Positions 1 through 6,564 are shown, numbered from the stretch's first letter. The stretch is 6,765 nucleotides of DNA from Holophagales bacterium (GCA_031256155.1 JAIRRD010000094.1:1-6765), one strand, 5' to 3'. The notes: a model not told the origin generated them from the sequence alone. Program-made: numbers and translations.

Positions 1-1509
1 ATGGAGCATATGACGCCCCAGATAGCGCAGCGTGTCATGCATCCAGCCCATATCCCACTTAAGGCCAAAACCCAGACCCCCCCACGCCGTGGGGCGGCTC
101 ACGCCGGGCCATGCAGTACTCTCTTCGGCAATCATCATTACATCAGGAAACCTGCCATAGACAATTTCATTAAGACGCCGCAAAAAAGTTATGGATTCCA
201 GATTTTCTTTTCCGCCATAGCGATTGGGTATCCACTCCCCTTCCTGGCGGCTGTAGTTCAGATATAGCATTGAAGCCACAGCGTCAACTCGAAGTCCATC
301 AATATGGAACTGATCCAGCCAGAACAGGGCATTTGCAATCAGGTAATTGCGAACTTCCTCACGGCCATAGTTATAGATTAATGTTCCCCAATCCTGATGA
401 CGCCCCTGGCGTGGATCAGCGTGCTCGTAAAGATGAGTCCCATCGAAAAACGCCAATCCATGTGAATCTTCAGGAAAATGTGCAGGCACCCAATCCAGAA
501 AGACTCCCAATCCGGCTTGATGAGCGGCATCAACAAATGCCTTGAAATCATCGGGTTTCCCATAGCGACTCGTGGGCGCAAACAGCCCCAGTGGCTGATA
601 ACCCCACGAAGCGTAAAAAGGATGCTCAGAGACGGGGAGCAGTTGTATATGCGTGTAGCCCAGACCCTTTACGTATGGAACTAACTGATCGGCCAGTTCC
701 AGGTATGACAGGAAAGAACCGTCATTTTTTTGTTTTTTTGACCCCAAATGCACCTCAAAAATACTGACGGGTGCTTTATGTGAATTATAGTTATGGCGGT
801 TCTTCATCCAAACTTCGTCCCGCCATTTAAATTCAGTCAGTCCATGCACGATGCTCGCGCAATTCGGTGCCAATTCACTGCGGAAAGCAAAAGGATCGGA
901 CTTTAGCGGCATTAAATCGCCGTTTAGTCCCTGAATTTCAAACTTGTAAAAATCGCCGGGAACTAGGCGCGGAATAAACAACTCCCAGATGCCATTCATG
1001 GCGTACTGCTGCATCAAATGGCATCTGCCGTCCCAATGATTAAAACTGCCGACAACGGAAACCCGTCTGGCGTTAGGTGCCCAAAGGGCAAACGCAACGC
1101 CGTCAATCCCATTTTTTTTGCACGGATGCGCCCCCAGCTTCTGGTACGCTTCCAGGTGATTTCCTTCGCCCATCAAATAGCGATCCAACTCACCGAGGAC
1201 AGGACCGAACGAATATGTGTCTTCCAGCTCCCATGAATGGGAACCTGAAGTCATGCGGTACCTGTACGGAAAAAACTCTGGCTGATCCGGCAGATGCGCT
1301 TCAAAAAGTCCCTCTGAATCCACACGCTTCAATTCAGTCAACATAGAGTTATTTCTGGCATCAATCAGAGCCACGCAGTCCACATTTGGCTGAAAGGTTC
1401 TGAAAAAGAGGCCATCCATCCACACATGGCATCCAAGATGAGCTGCGGGGTCATGGCAAAACCCACAATACAGTTCCATGCTGTCAAATTGATTTGGGTC
1501 AAAGGTCAT
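1..1509 (-). CDS. glgB: 1,4-alpha-glucan branching enzyme GlgB, N-terminal 503 residues (runs off left edge)
   Basis: This cytoplasmic GH13 enzyme of glycogen synthesis cuts alpha-1,4 glucan chains and rejoins them as alpha-1,6 branches. The frame is open from ATG at 1509 to the window edge, and about 225 C-terminal residues are missing relative to the ~730-residue E. coli protein. Residues ~10-120 are the N1 domain, ending in the family phrase FGPVLGELDRYLMGEGNHL. Residues ~125-235 are the CBM48 domain, with GSFNHWDGR at 155-162. The catalytic barrel follows: H344 in DWVPAHFP, the nucleophile D409 in DGLRVDAVASMLY, and the acid/base E462 in IAEEST. GEWIPNRYGG and KWDMGWMHDTLRY are also typical. 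GGAAAG lies about 7 bases before the ATG, and an in-frame stop upstream excludes a longer ATG start. It lies downstream of ettA on the same strand, behind a structured repeat. No convincing promoter of its own was found. A Cys/His cluster at residues 15-28 is unusual. Identity is secure. Confidence 0.97.
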   Translation of the reverse strand, partial: MTFDPNQFDSMELYCGFCHDPAAHLGCHVWMDGLFFRTFQPNVDCVALIDARNNSMLTELKRVDSEGLFEAHLPDQPEFFPYRYRMTSGSHSWELEDTYSFGPVLGELDRYLMGEGNHLEAYQKLGAHPCKKNGIDGVAFALWAPNARRVSVVGSFNHWDGRCHLMQQYAMNGIWELFIPRLVPGDFYKFEIQGLNGDLMPLKSDPFAFRSELAPNCASIVHGLTEFKWRDEVWMKNRHNYNSHKAPVSIFEVHLGSKKQKNDGSFLSYLELADQLVPYVKGLGYTHIQLLPVSEHPFYASWGYQPLGLFAPTSRYGKPDDFKAFVDAAHQAGLGVFLDWVPAHFPEDSHGLAFFDGTHLYEHADPRQGRHQDWGTLIYNYGREEVRNYLIANALFWLDQFHIDGLRVDAVASMLYLNYSRQEGEWIPNRYGGKENLESITFLRRLNEIVYGRFPDVMMIAEESTAWPGVSRPTAWGGLGFGLKWDMGWMHDTLRYLGRHMLH

Positions 1510-1585
1510 TACAAAAACTTTCCATGATATTCAGGCTAAATGCAATTCGCAAATTTTACAAAAGTTTTCTCATGCCAATTTAGCC

Positions 1586-1612
1586 ACTTGCAAAACCTCT
1601 GGTTTTGCAAGT
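1586..1612. repeat. Perfect 12-bp inverted repeat (hairpin A) between ettA and glgB
   Basis: ACTTGCAAAACC (1586-1597) and its exact reverse complement (1601-1612) are separated by TCT. The stem has no T-run on either side, so it does not look like a classical intrinsic terminator. It lies 73 bp beyond the ettA stop and 76 bp before the glgB start. It could fold in an ettA-glgB transcript as a processing, stabilising or attenuating element. It could equally be one copy of a dispersed palindromic repeat, since the same core recurs at 6252-6297. Confidence 0.85.
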
Positions 1613-1657
1613 CCACGGAGTGGTAGGCTGCGCCCGACTGGAGCAGACGCAACGCAG

Positions 1658-1668
1658 GGTTTTGCAAG
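1658..1668. repeat. Third copy of the GGTTTTGCAAG arm
   Basis: GGTTTTGCAAG at 1658-1668 is identical to the right arm of hairpin A (1601-1611) and exactly complementary to its left arm (1587-1597). The left arm can therefore pair with either copy, but not both. The copy is enclosed by GGAGC (1640-1644) and GCTCC (1671-1675), which can also pair. CCAC (1613-1616) and GTGG (1620-1623) form a further small stem. The whole stretch 1586-1675 between ettA and glgB is therefore rich in potential secondary structure. Function is not known. Confidence 0.7.
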
Positions 1669-1685
1669 AAGCTCCAATTTTATCG

Positions 1686-3365
1686 TTACCTGGTCAGTTT
1701 GCGATATTTGATTCTGTGGGGGTCAAAAGGTTTGAGGCCCAGCACGTCTTTTCTGTATTGTTCATATTCTGTATAGTTGCCGTCAAAGAACTCGACCCTG
1801 GAATCACCCTCAAAAGCCAGAATATGAGTAGCCAGACGATCCAGAAACCATCTGTCATGGCTGACTATCACAGCACTGCCCGCAAAGCTCTCTATGGCTT
1901 CTTCCAGCGCCCGCATGGTGTTTACATCCAAATCATTTGTGGGTTCGTCAAAAAATAACAGATTCGATTCACTCTTTAACGTCAACGCCAGGTTCAAGCG
2001 ATTTTGCTGACCGCCGCTCAGCTCTCTGACCTTTTTTTGCTGGTCATCGCCCCTGAAGCCAAAGCGGCTGAGCCATGCCCGCACATTAATTTCCCTTCCA
2101 CCCAGAGCAATTAGCTCGTAACCTCCACTGACAACTTCAAATACACTTTTCCCGGTGTCCAGACCAGATCGTAACTGATCCACACAGGCCATTTTCACCG
2201 TTTCCCCGATTTTTACATACCCACTATCGGGCGTTTCCTGGCCTGTAATCATGCGTAACAGCGTGGTCTTACCCGCGCCATTGGCACCTATTACACCCAA
2301 AATCCCAGCCCTTGGCATACGGAAAGAGAGAGATTCAAATAGAACTTTATCTCCAAAGGCTTTACTCACATTATCAAGCTCTACAACCACGTCGCCTAAT
2401 CGCGGACCACTGGGGATATAAATCTCCAATTCGGTTTCCTTCTCCCTGGTATCAGCGTCTGCGAGTTTTTCGTAATTTGCTATGCGGGCTTTGCTCTTGG
2501 CGTGCTGGCCCTTTGGCGACATGCGAATCCATTCCAATTCGCGTTCCAGTGTCTTTTGGCGCTTATTGTCCTGTTTTTCTTCCAGAGCAAATCGGTTTTT
2601 CTTTTGTTCTAACCAACTGGAATAATTGCCTTTCCAAGGGATACCCTCTCCACGGTCCAGTTCCAAAATCCATTCAGCAACGTGATCCAGGAAATACCTG
2701 TCGTGAGTGACAGCTATAACTGTACCCTTGTAATTCTGTAAGTGTTTTTCAAGCCAGGCCACGGTTTCAGCATCCAGATGGTTTGTAGGCTCGTCCAACA
2801 GCAGAATATCCGGCTTCCTTATTAGCAGTCTGCAAAGAGTGACGCGGCGGCGCTCACCGCCGGATAACACCTTAATAGGCGTATCGGGGTCAGGGCAGCG
2901 CAGTGCTTCCATCGCTTGTTCCAGGCGTGAATCAAGATCCCAGCAATCAGCCGCATCAATCTTGTCCTGCAACTCAGCTTGTCTGGCCAGGAGCGCATCG
3001 TAATCAGCGTCCGGATCCGCAAATTTTTCGCTTATCTCATTGTATTCCCGCAGCCATTCTGACTGTTCACCAGCGCCTTCACTCACTATTTCGCGCACAG
3101 TTCTGGATTCATCCAGTGCCGGTTCCTGTTCAAGAAGACCAGTGGAATAGCCTTTGCTCAGAACGGCCTCGCCGTTGAAGTCATTGTCCACACCGGCCAT
3201 AATACGCAAAACAGTGGATTTGCCCGCGCCATTCAGCCCCAGTACACCAATCTTTGCCCCATAGTAATATCCAAGGCTGATGTCCTTAATAACCGTCTTG
3301 TTGTTATAGATTTTTGAAACGCGCATCATTGAATAGATGATTGTCGGTTCTTCTTGTTTTGCCAT
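1686..3365 (-). CDS. ettA: Energy-dependent translational throttle protein EttA (ABC-F ATPase)
   Basis: This ABC-F protein binds the ribosomal E site and gates entry into elongation according to ATP/ADP level. It is soluble and has no membrane domain. The 559 residues match the family length (E. coli 555). ABC domain 1 has Walker A GLNGAGKST (43-51), signature LSGGE (167-171), Walker B with D191-E192 and H-loop H221. A variable arm lies at ~96-138. The inter-domain linker (~250-305), containing ELEWIRMSPKGQHAKSKAR, is the P-site tRNA interaction motif that separates EttA from other ABC-F members. ABC domain 2 has GANGAGKTT (360-368), LSGGQ (449-453), D473-E474 and H503, so both ATP sites look intact. 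The phrase ILELDRGEGIPWKGNYSSWLEQK is also EttA-like. GGAG lies six bases before the ATG. The gene starts 35 bp after the lpxD stop on the same strand, so cotranscription with lpxD is likely. Confidence 0.97.
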   Translation of the reverse strand: MAKQEEPTIIYSMMRVSKIYNNKTVIKDISLGYYYGAKIGVLGLNGAGKSTVLRIMAGVDNDFNGEAVLSKGYSTGLLEQEPALDESRTVREIVSEGAGEQSEWLREYNEISEKFADPDADYDALLARQAELQDKIDAADCWDLDSRLEQAMEALRCPDPDTPIKVLSGGERRRVTLCRLLIRKPDILLLDEPTNHLDAETVAWLEKHLQNYKGTVIAVTHDRYFLDHVAEWILELDRGEGIPWKGNYSSWLEQKKNRFALEEKQDNKRQKTLERELEWIRMSPKGQHAKSKARIANYEKLADADTREKETELEIYIPSGPRLGDVVVELDNVSKAFGDKVLFESLSFRMPRAGILGVIGANGAGKTTLLRMITGQETPDSGYVKIGETVKMACVDQLRSGLDTGKSVFEVVSGGYELIALGGREINVRAWLSRFGFRGDDQQKKVRELSGGQQNRLNLALTLKSESNLLFFDEPTNDLDVNTMRALEEAIESFAGSAVIVSHDRWFLDRLATHILAFEGDSRVEFFDGNYTEYEQYRKDVLGLKPFDPHRIKYRKLTR

Positions 3366-3388
3366 TACAGTCTCCAGAAAACAGCACT

Positions 3389-3405
3389 CTGCTAAGCCTG
3401 CTAAG
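3389..3405. repeat. 9-bp tandem duplication at the lpxD stop codon
   Basis: CTGCTAAG occurs at 3389-3396 and again at 3398-3405, a period of 9 bp. The copy at 3398-3405 holds the lpxD stop codon (TAG on the minus strand). Because the period is a multiple of three, the other copy supplies a second in-frame TAG three codons later. This makes a tandem stop just ahead of ettA. Confidence 0.75.
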
Positions 3406-4411
3406 TTTTGTCTATTTTGTCTTTCAGGCTTTTAAGTATTTTAGGTAAGCGGTTCACAGCCGCCTGACTCTCCATCCATTCCTTGTGCGGACGCGCCAGG
3501 TAGCCGCTGAGGTGGCTGCCATCGGGAACATCTTTTGCCACCATTGAGTTTCCGCTGATTATGCTGCGCGACCCAATGTGAATGTGTCCAGCGGTACCAA
3601 CCTTTCCGGCCATGGTCACGTAATCGCCCAATGTGGTTGACCCGGAGATGCCCGTCTGGCTGACTATCAGGCAGTGACTGCCGACTTGTACATTGTGCGC
3701 TATTTGACAGAGATTATCTATTTTAGTACCAGGTCCTACGCGGGTTGGCCCAAGCGCCCCACGGTCAATTGTAGTGCAAGCTCCTATTTCGACATCGTCC
3801 GCAATCTCCACCCAGCCAACCTGGGGTACTTTACTGTGACGACCCTCATTAAGCGCGTATCCATAGCCATCAGCTCCCAACACGCTGTTAGCGTGTATCC
3901 GCACTCTATCGCCAATCCTAGTTTTACGGTAGATAACCACGCCTGAATAAATTTCGCAATCATCGCCAATAATGCAGTCCTCGGCAATATGAACGCCCGG
4001 GTGTATAATAACCCTGTTCCCGATAGCTGTGCGTGCGCCAATAGTAGCCGTCATTGGCGCAATGCTACAATCCAGACCGACACTGACAGTTGGATGAACA
4101 GCCGAATAGCTGAATTCCGGCATTGGTTCGGGGTGTAGCTTGGCCGTGCACTGGGCAAAGGCCCAATAGGGGGTTTTCACAACCAGAACCGGCTGTTCCC
4201 CCAAATCCGTATTTGGTCCAATCAAAATAAGCCCCGCGCTGCTTTCGCTCGCCACAGCAACATATTTGGGATTTGCCAGAAAACTGATAGAAGAAATTTT
4301 AGCTGTTTCCAAAGGCAGTACTTCCGTTAAAACCCGGTCGGGTGGACAATGTTTCAATGCACCGCCAAACAGCTTTGCTAAGGTTTGTGCTTTAATTTCA
4401 TTTTCGGACAT
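3401..4411 (-). CDS. lpxD: UDP-3-O-(3-hydroxyacyl)glucosamine N-acyltransferase LpxD
   Basis: LpxD transfers a 3-hydroxyacyl chain from acyl carrier protein to the 2-amino group of UDP-3-O-acylglucosamine, the third step of lipid A synthesis, in the cytoplasm. The chosen start gives 336 residues (E. coli 341). The N-terminal uridine-binding domain includes ISFLANPKY (42-50). Residues ~105-295 form a left-handed beta-helix of hexapeptide repeats, with IGARTAIGNRVIIHPGV, GADGYGYA (179-186) and IDRGALGPT. The catalytic histidine is H239 in IDNLCQIAHN, the same number as in E. coli. The C-terminus (~305-336) is helical and basic, as in the family. An ATG 33 bases upstream (4444) is also in frame, but the 4411 ATG has a far better ribosome binding site and gives the expected N-terminus. 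It diverges from lgt and is followed by ettA. In many Gram-negatives lpxD sits with bamA, fabZ and lpxA, which are not seen here. Confidence 0.96.
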   Translation of the reverse strand: MSENEIKAQTLAKLFGGALKHCPPDRVLTEVLPLETAKISSISFLANPKYVAVASESSAGLILIGPNTDLGEQPVLVVKTPYWAFAQCTAKLHPEPMPEFSYSAVHPTVSVGLDCSIAPMTATIGARTAIGNRVIIHPGVHIAEDCIIGDDCEIYSGVVIYRKTRIGDRVRIHANSVLGADGYGYALNEGRHSKVPQVGWVEIADDVEIGACTTIDRGALGPTRVGPGTKIDNLCQIAHNVQVGSHCLIVSQTGISGSTTLGDYVTMAGKVGTAGHIHIGSRSIISGNSMVAKDVPDGSHLSGYLARPHKEWMESQAAVNRLPKILKSLKDKIDKT

Positions 4412-4417
4412 ACACGG

Positions 4418-4425
4418 CTCCTTCC
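4418..4425 (-). promoter_or_regulatory. Ribosome binding site fixing the lpxD start
   Basis: On the minus strand GGAAGGAG lies six bases before the ATG at 4411, close to a full Shine-Dalgarno match. The alternative in-frame ATG at 4444 would translate through this site and has no comparable signal, so the shorter protein is preferred. Confidence 0.85.
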
Positions 4426-4475
4426 ATCTACATCTTTTCTCCATTCTCTATCAACTCTAGCCAAATAGGACCTTT

Positions 4476-5267
4476 ATGCACCCAATTCTTTTTCGCATTG
4501 GCTCTTTTGAAATTGGCACATACGGTGTGCTATTAGCCCTTGGCTTCCTGGTCGCGCTATGGCTGGCAAAGCGTTTGGCCAAACAGGACGGCATAGCCCC
4601 TGACGCCATAACAGACATCAGCTTGGTGTTGCTTATAGCTGGCATTCTGGGCGCAAAGCTCTTGATGGTCATAGTAGATGTCGTCAACGGCGAATCCATG
4701 TCCCAAGTGTTCAGTCTGAACACACTGCGAGCGGGAGGCGCTGTTCACGGTGGCATCCTGGTCGCCACAGCCGCGTTTTTTTGGAGAGTGCGCTTATTAA
4801 AGCTACCTCTGGCCAAAACATTGGATTCACTGACCTCCGCTGTCCCGCTCGGCCAGGCCATTGGCCGCCTTGGATGTATTGCCGCTGGTTGCTGTTACGG
4901 TGCCTATTGCGATAAGCCGTGGGCCATCACATACCACAACTATGACGCCGCCCGTTTTGGCACGCCTTTGGAACTCACACTGCATCCGGTTCAAATTTAC
5001 TTCGGTCTGTCCAACTTAGTAATTCTTGGGGCAATGCTCAAATTCAGGCATTTCAAGAAATTCCAGGGTCAGGCAGCCTCCCTGTATTTCATTATGGAAG
5101 GTTGTTTCCGCCTCATACTTGAAACATGGCGCGGTGACATAGATCGCGGATTCTGGCTCAACCTCCCCTGGCTATCCACAGGACGCATAACAGCTCTAAT
5201 CTTTATTTTGATTGGCGCAGGGATTTGGACTTGGTTCAGCAGAGCGGCCAGACAAGCAAAGGCATAG
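4476..5267 (+). CDS. lgt: Phosphatidylglycerol--prolipoprotein diacylglyceryl transferase Lgt, cysteine-type variant
   Basis: Lgt moves diacylglycerol from phosphatidylglycerol to the lipobox cysteine of prolipoproteins in the inner membrane, the first step of lipoprotein maturation. The 263 residues contain about seven hydrophobic segments (for example ~16-33, 48-70, 87-103, 175-190 and 235-254). Family landmarks are Y16 (E. coli Y26), H91 in VHGG (E. coli H103), G130-R131 opening the Lgt signature, HPVQIY (170-175), and R212 and E216 near the C-terminus (E. coli R239 and E243). The signature reads GRLGCIAAGCCYG (130-142), with cysteines where E. coli has N146 and E151. Related cysteine-containing versions exist in the wider Lgt family, so it is called Lgt with slightly reduced certainty. 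TAGGA lies five bases before the ATG. It diverges from lpxD and is followed after 9 bp by the pseudouridine synthase gene, which is likely in the same operon. Confidence 0.93.
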   Translation: MHPILFRIGSFEIGTYGVLLALGFLVALWLAKRLAKQDGIAPDAITDISLVLLIAGILGAKLLMVIVDVVNGESMSQVFSLNTLRAGGAVHGGILVATAAFFWRVRLLKLPLAKTLDSLTSAVPLGQAIGRLGCIAAGCCYGAYCDKPWAITYHNYDAARFGTPLELTLHPVQIYFGLSNLVILGAMLKFRHFKKFQGQAASLYFIMEGCFRLILETWRGDIDRGFWLNLPWLSTGRITALIFILIGAGIWTWFSRAARQAKA

Positions 5268-5276
5268 AGCGCTTAA

Positions 5277-6248
5277 GTGACCATAAGGATTGAAATAAAC
5301 GAAAACAGCGGGCGGCTGGACAGATTTCTGGCCGTAACGCGACCCGAAATACCCCGCAGTCGCTGGGAATCCTGGATTAGAGCCGGAAATGTTTTTATAA
5401 ATGGCGTTCCCGCTTTCAAGAATGGCCAAACCCTGAAAGCGGGCGATGTACTGGAAACAGAACTACCTGACCTGCCCCCGCCGGCGGCGCATTTAATTCC
5501 AGAATCAATGGACTTGCCAACACTGTTTGAAGATAACCGGCTGTGGATTATCAACAAGCCAATCGGTCTTGTAGCTCATCCAGGCCCGGGACATCCATCG
5601 GGAACCGTCTTGAACGCATTATTGGCGAGAATCAGCGCACCTGGCCAATCAACAGAAAACACAGATGGCGAGGATGACGAAGAAATCCTGATTTGGCCCG
5701 GCTTGGTTCATCGCCTGGACAAATACACATCTGGCTGCATGGCAATGGCAAAAGATGAGGAGGCCAAAACCTGCCTTCAAGCCCAATTCAAAGCCCGCAC
5801 CGTAGAGAAAACTTATCTGGCTATCGCACGCCAATCACGCAAATTGCCTGAAATAGGCAGTATGCTGATAGACGCGCCCATTGCCCGCCATCGTTCAGAC
5901 CGCACCAAAATGGCCATTCAATCCAAAGGCAGATCGGCACAAACAAGAGTAAAAGTCCTAAGTAAATCAAAAGGGTTAGCCCTGCTGTCATGCGACCTGC
6001 TGACAGGCAGGACACACCAAATACGCGTTCACATGGCAAGCCTTGGAGCGCCCCTCCTGGGCGACCCTCTGTATGGAGGCCCCACAGCCTGGCAAGATAT
6101 GGACAGTAGCGCTGTCGAATGCCCCCACCCCGCACTGCACGCCTGGAAGCTGACCCTGGACCACCCAAATGGGGAGAAACTCAATATTATTGCTGAAATA
6201 CCGGAATCGCTGGCGAATTACATATCGGCATTTGGTCTTGTACATTAG
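5277..6248 (+). CDS. RluA-family 23S rRNA pseudouridine synthase (RluC/RluD type)
   Basis: This enzyme isomerises specific uridines to pseudouridine, most likely in 23S rRNA. The 323 residues are close to E. coli RluD (326). Residues ~1-65 form an S4 RNA-binding domain (SGRLDRFLA, then NVFINGV). The catalytic domain follows, with HRLDKYTSG (145-153) carrying the catalytic D148, and GRTHQIRVH (244-252), another family hallmark. The usual aspartate after HRLDK is replaced by Y150. An acidic, polar stretch at ~124-136 precedes the active-site motif and is probably a surface loop. The start is GTG at 5277: an in-frame TAA lies directly before it, and the first in-frame ATG (codon 78) would remove the S4 domain. 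Only a weak AGAG (5266-5269) precedes it, so translation is probably coupled to lgt, whose stop is 9 bp upstream. Which uridine is modified cannot be read from the sequence. A long hairpin follows the stop. Confidence 0.93.
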   Translation: MTIRIEINENSGRLDRFLAVTRPEIPRSRWESWIRAGNVFINGVPAFKNGQTLKAGDVLETELPDLPPPAAHLIPESMDLPTLFEDNRLWIINKPIGLVAHPGPGHPSGTVLNALLARISAPGQSTENTDGEDDEEILIWPGLVHRLDKYTSGCMAMAKDEEAKTCLQAQFKARTVEKTYLAIARQSRKLPEIGSMLIDAPIARHRSDRTKMAIQSKGRSAQTRVKVLSKSKGLALLSCDLLTGRTHQIRVHMASLGAPLLGDPLYGGPTAWQDMDSSAVECPHPALHAWKLTLDHPNGEKLNIIAEIPESLANYISAFGLVH

Positions 6249-6251
6249 AGC

Positions 6252-6297
6252 AGTTGAGGTAATTGCAAAACCTGACTGTTTTGCAATTACCTCGACT
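6252..6297. repeat. Long palindromic hairpin B after the pseudouridine synthase gene
   Basis: A perfect 16-bp stem (6256-6271 with 6278-6293) surrounds the loop CTGACT. With one G-T pair it extends to 20 bp. It begins 3 bp after the TAG stop. No T-run follows on either strand, so a standard intrinsic terminator is not supported, although a stem this strong could still block transcription or protect the 3' end of the mRNA. It shares the core TTGCAAAAC/GTTTTGCAA with hairpin A at 1586-1612, which suggests a dispersed repeat family. Confidence 0.88.
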
Positions 6298-6325
6298 ATA
6301 GAACACAACCCGGCATGAATAAGTG

Positions 6326-6354
6326 TTGGTTTAGCGGTTCAATTCTGCTATTCT
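6326..6354 (+). promoter_or_regulatory. Possible sigma-70 promoter with extended -10, upstream of the 66-residue ORF
   Basis: TTGGTT (6326-6331) and TATTCT (6349-6354) are 17 bp apart, each matching its consensus hexamer at four of six positions. TGC directly before the -10 gives an extended -10 element. Transcription would be expected to begin near 6361, the A of the ATG of the next ORF. It lies just past hairpin B, where a new transcription unit could begin. Matches of this strength also arise by chance. Confidence 0.35.
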
Positions 6355-6360
6355 TTTTCA

Positions 6361-6561
6361 ATGCGGTTTCTTGGCAGTCACGTCATACATTTTTTAATCA
6401 TGGGGTTTGGCATCTCGGTAGTTCTTGGGATGCTGAAGCCAACATTGCGTCCGGCACGCACCATCAAGAGTATGCTAAATTACGCATTGGGCTTGATGGG
6501 CATTGGTTTGGTGTTGGCTTGGATTATGTATCTGCTCCCAAGGTCGCCAGTTCGTTTTTAA
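6361..6561 (+). CDS. Small hypothetical two-helix membrane protein (66 aa)
   Basis: No known family was recognised. The predicted protein has two hydrophobic stretches, ~8-25 and ~39-59, joined by a loop with four basic residues (K26, R30, R33, K36). By the positive-inside rule this suggests a membrane hairpin with the loop in the cytoplasm. R61 and R65 follow the second helix. The alternating hydrophobic and charged pattern looks more protein-like than the overlapping 106-codon frame at 6315-6635, which is rich in Trp and His and lacks a domain pattern. No Shine-Dalgarno sequence precedes the ATG; the preceding bases are pyrimidine-rich. The -10-like sequence ends 6 bases before it, so a leaderless message is possible. 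A later in-frame ATG (codon 14, 6400) also lacks a ribosome binding site and would cut into helix 1. The stop is followed 3 bp later by the next ORF. Existence as a gene is likely but not proven. Confidence 0.55.
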   Translation: MRFLGSHVIHFLIMGFGISVVLGMLKPTLRPARTIKSMLNYALGLMGIGLVLAWIMYLLPRSPVRF

Positions 6562-6564
6562 GTA

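Noticed and set aside
1453..1467. CGFCH in GlgB as a c-type haem attachment site.
   Set aside because: Haem attachment needs export, and this cytoplasmic glycogen enzyme has no signal peptide. The match is probably coincidental or a metal or redox site.
1515..1552. A sigma-70-like pair on the minus strand upstream of glgB: TTGCGA, 17 bp, TATCAT.
   Set aside because: Transcription would begin inside or after the GGAAAG ribosome binding site, leaving the message without it. The -35 match is also weak.
1540..1585. A possible sigma-54 site (TTGGCA) on the minus strand upstream of glgB.
   Set aside because: The GC dinucleotide required about ten bases after the GG is absent.
1586..1668. The repeated GGTTTTGCAAG units as a CRISPR array.
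   Set aside because: There are only three short arms in mixed orientation, with irregular gaps of 3 and 46 bp and no regular spacers or cas genes.
1605..1958. Plus-strand frames across the ettA and glgB regions, such as those at 1605-1958 and 2312-2710.
   Set aside because: They lie antisense to well-supported genes, lack ribosome binding sites and have no domain features.
4412..4444. The 11-residue N-terminal extension of LpxD starting at 4444.
   Set aside because: The strong GGAAGGAG site directly before the ATG at 4411, and the usual LpxD length, favour the shorter protein.
6252..6297. Calling hairpin B a rho-independent terminator.
   Set aside because: The stem is strong and well placed, but no T-run follows on either strand, so it was recorded as a palindromic repeat.
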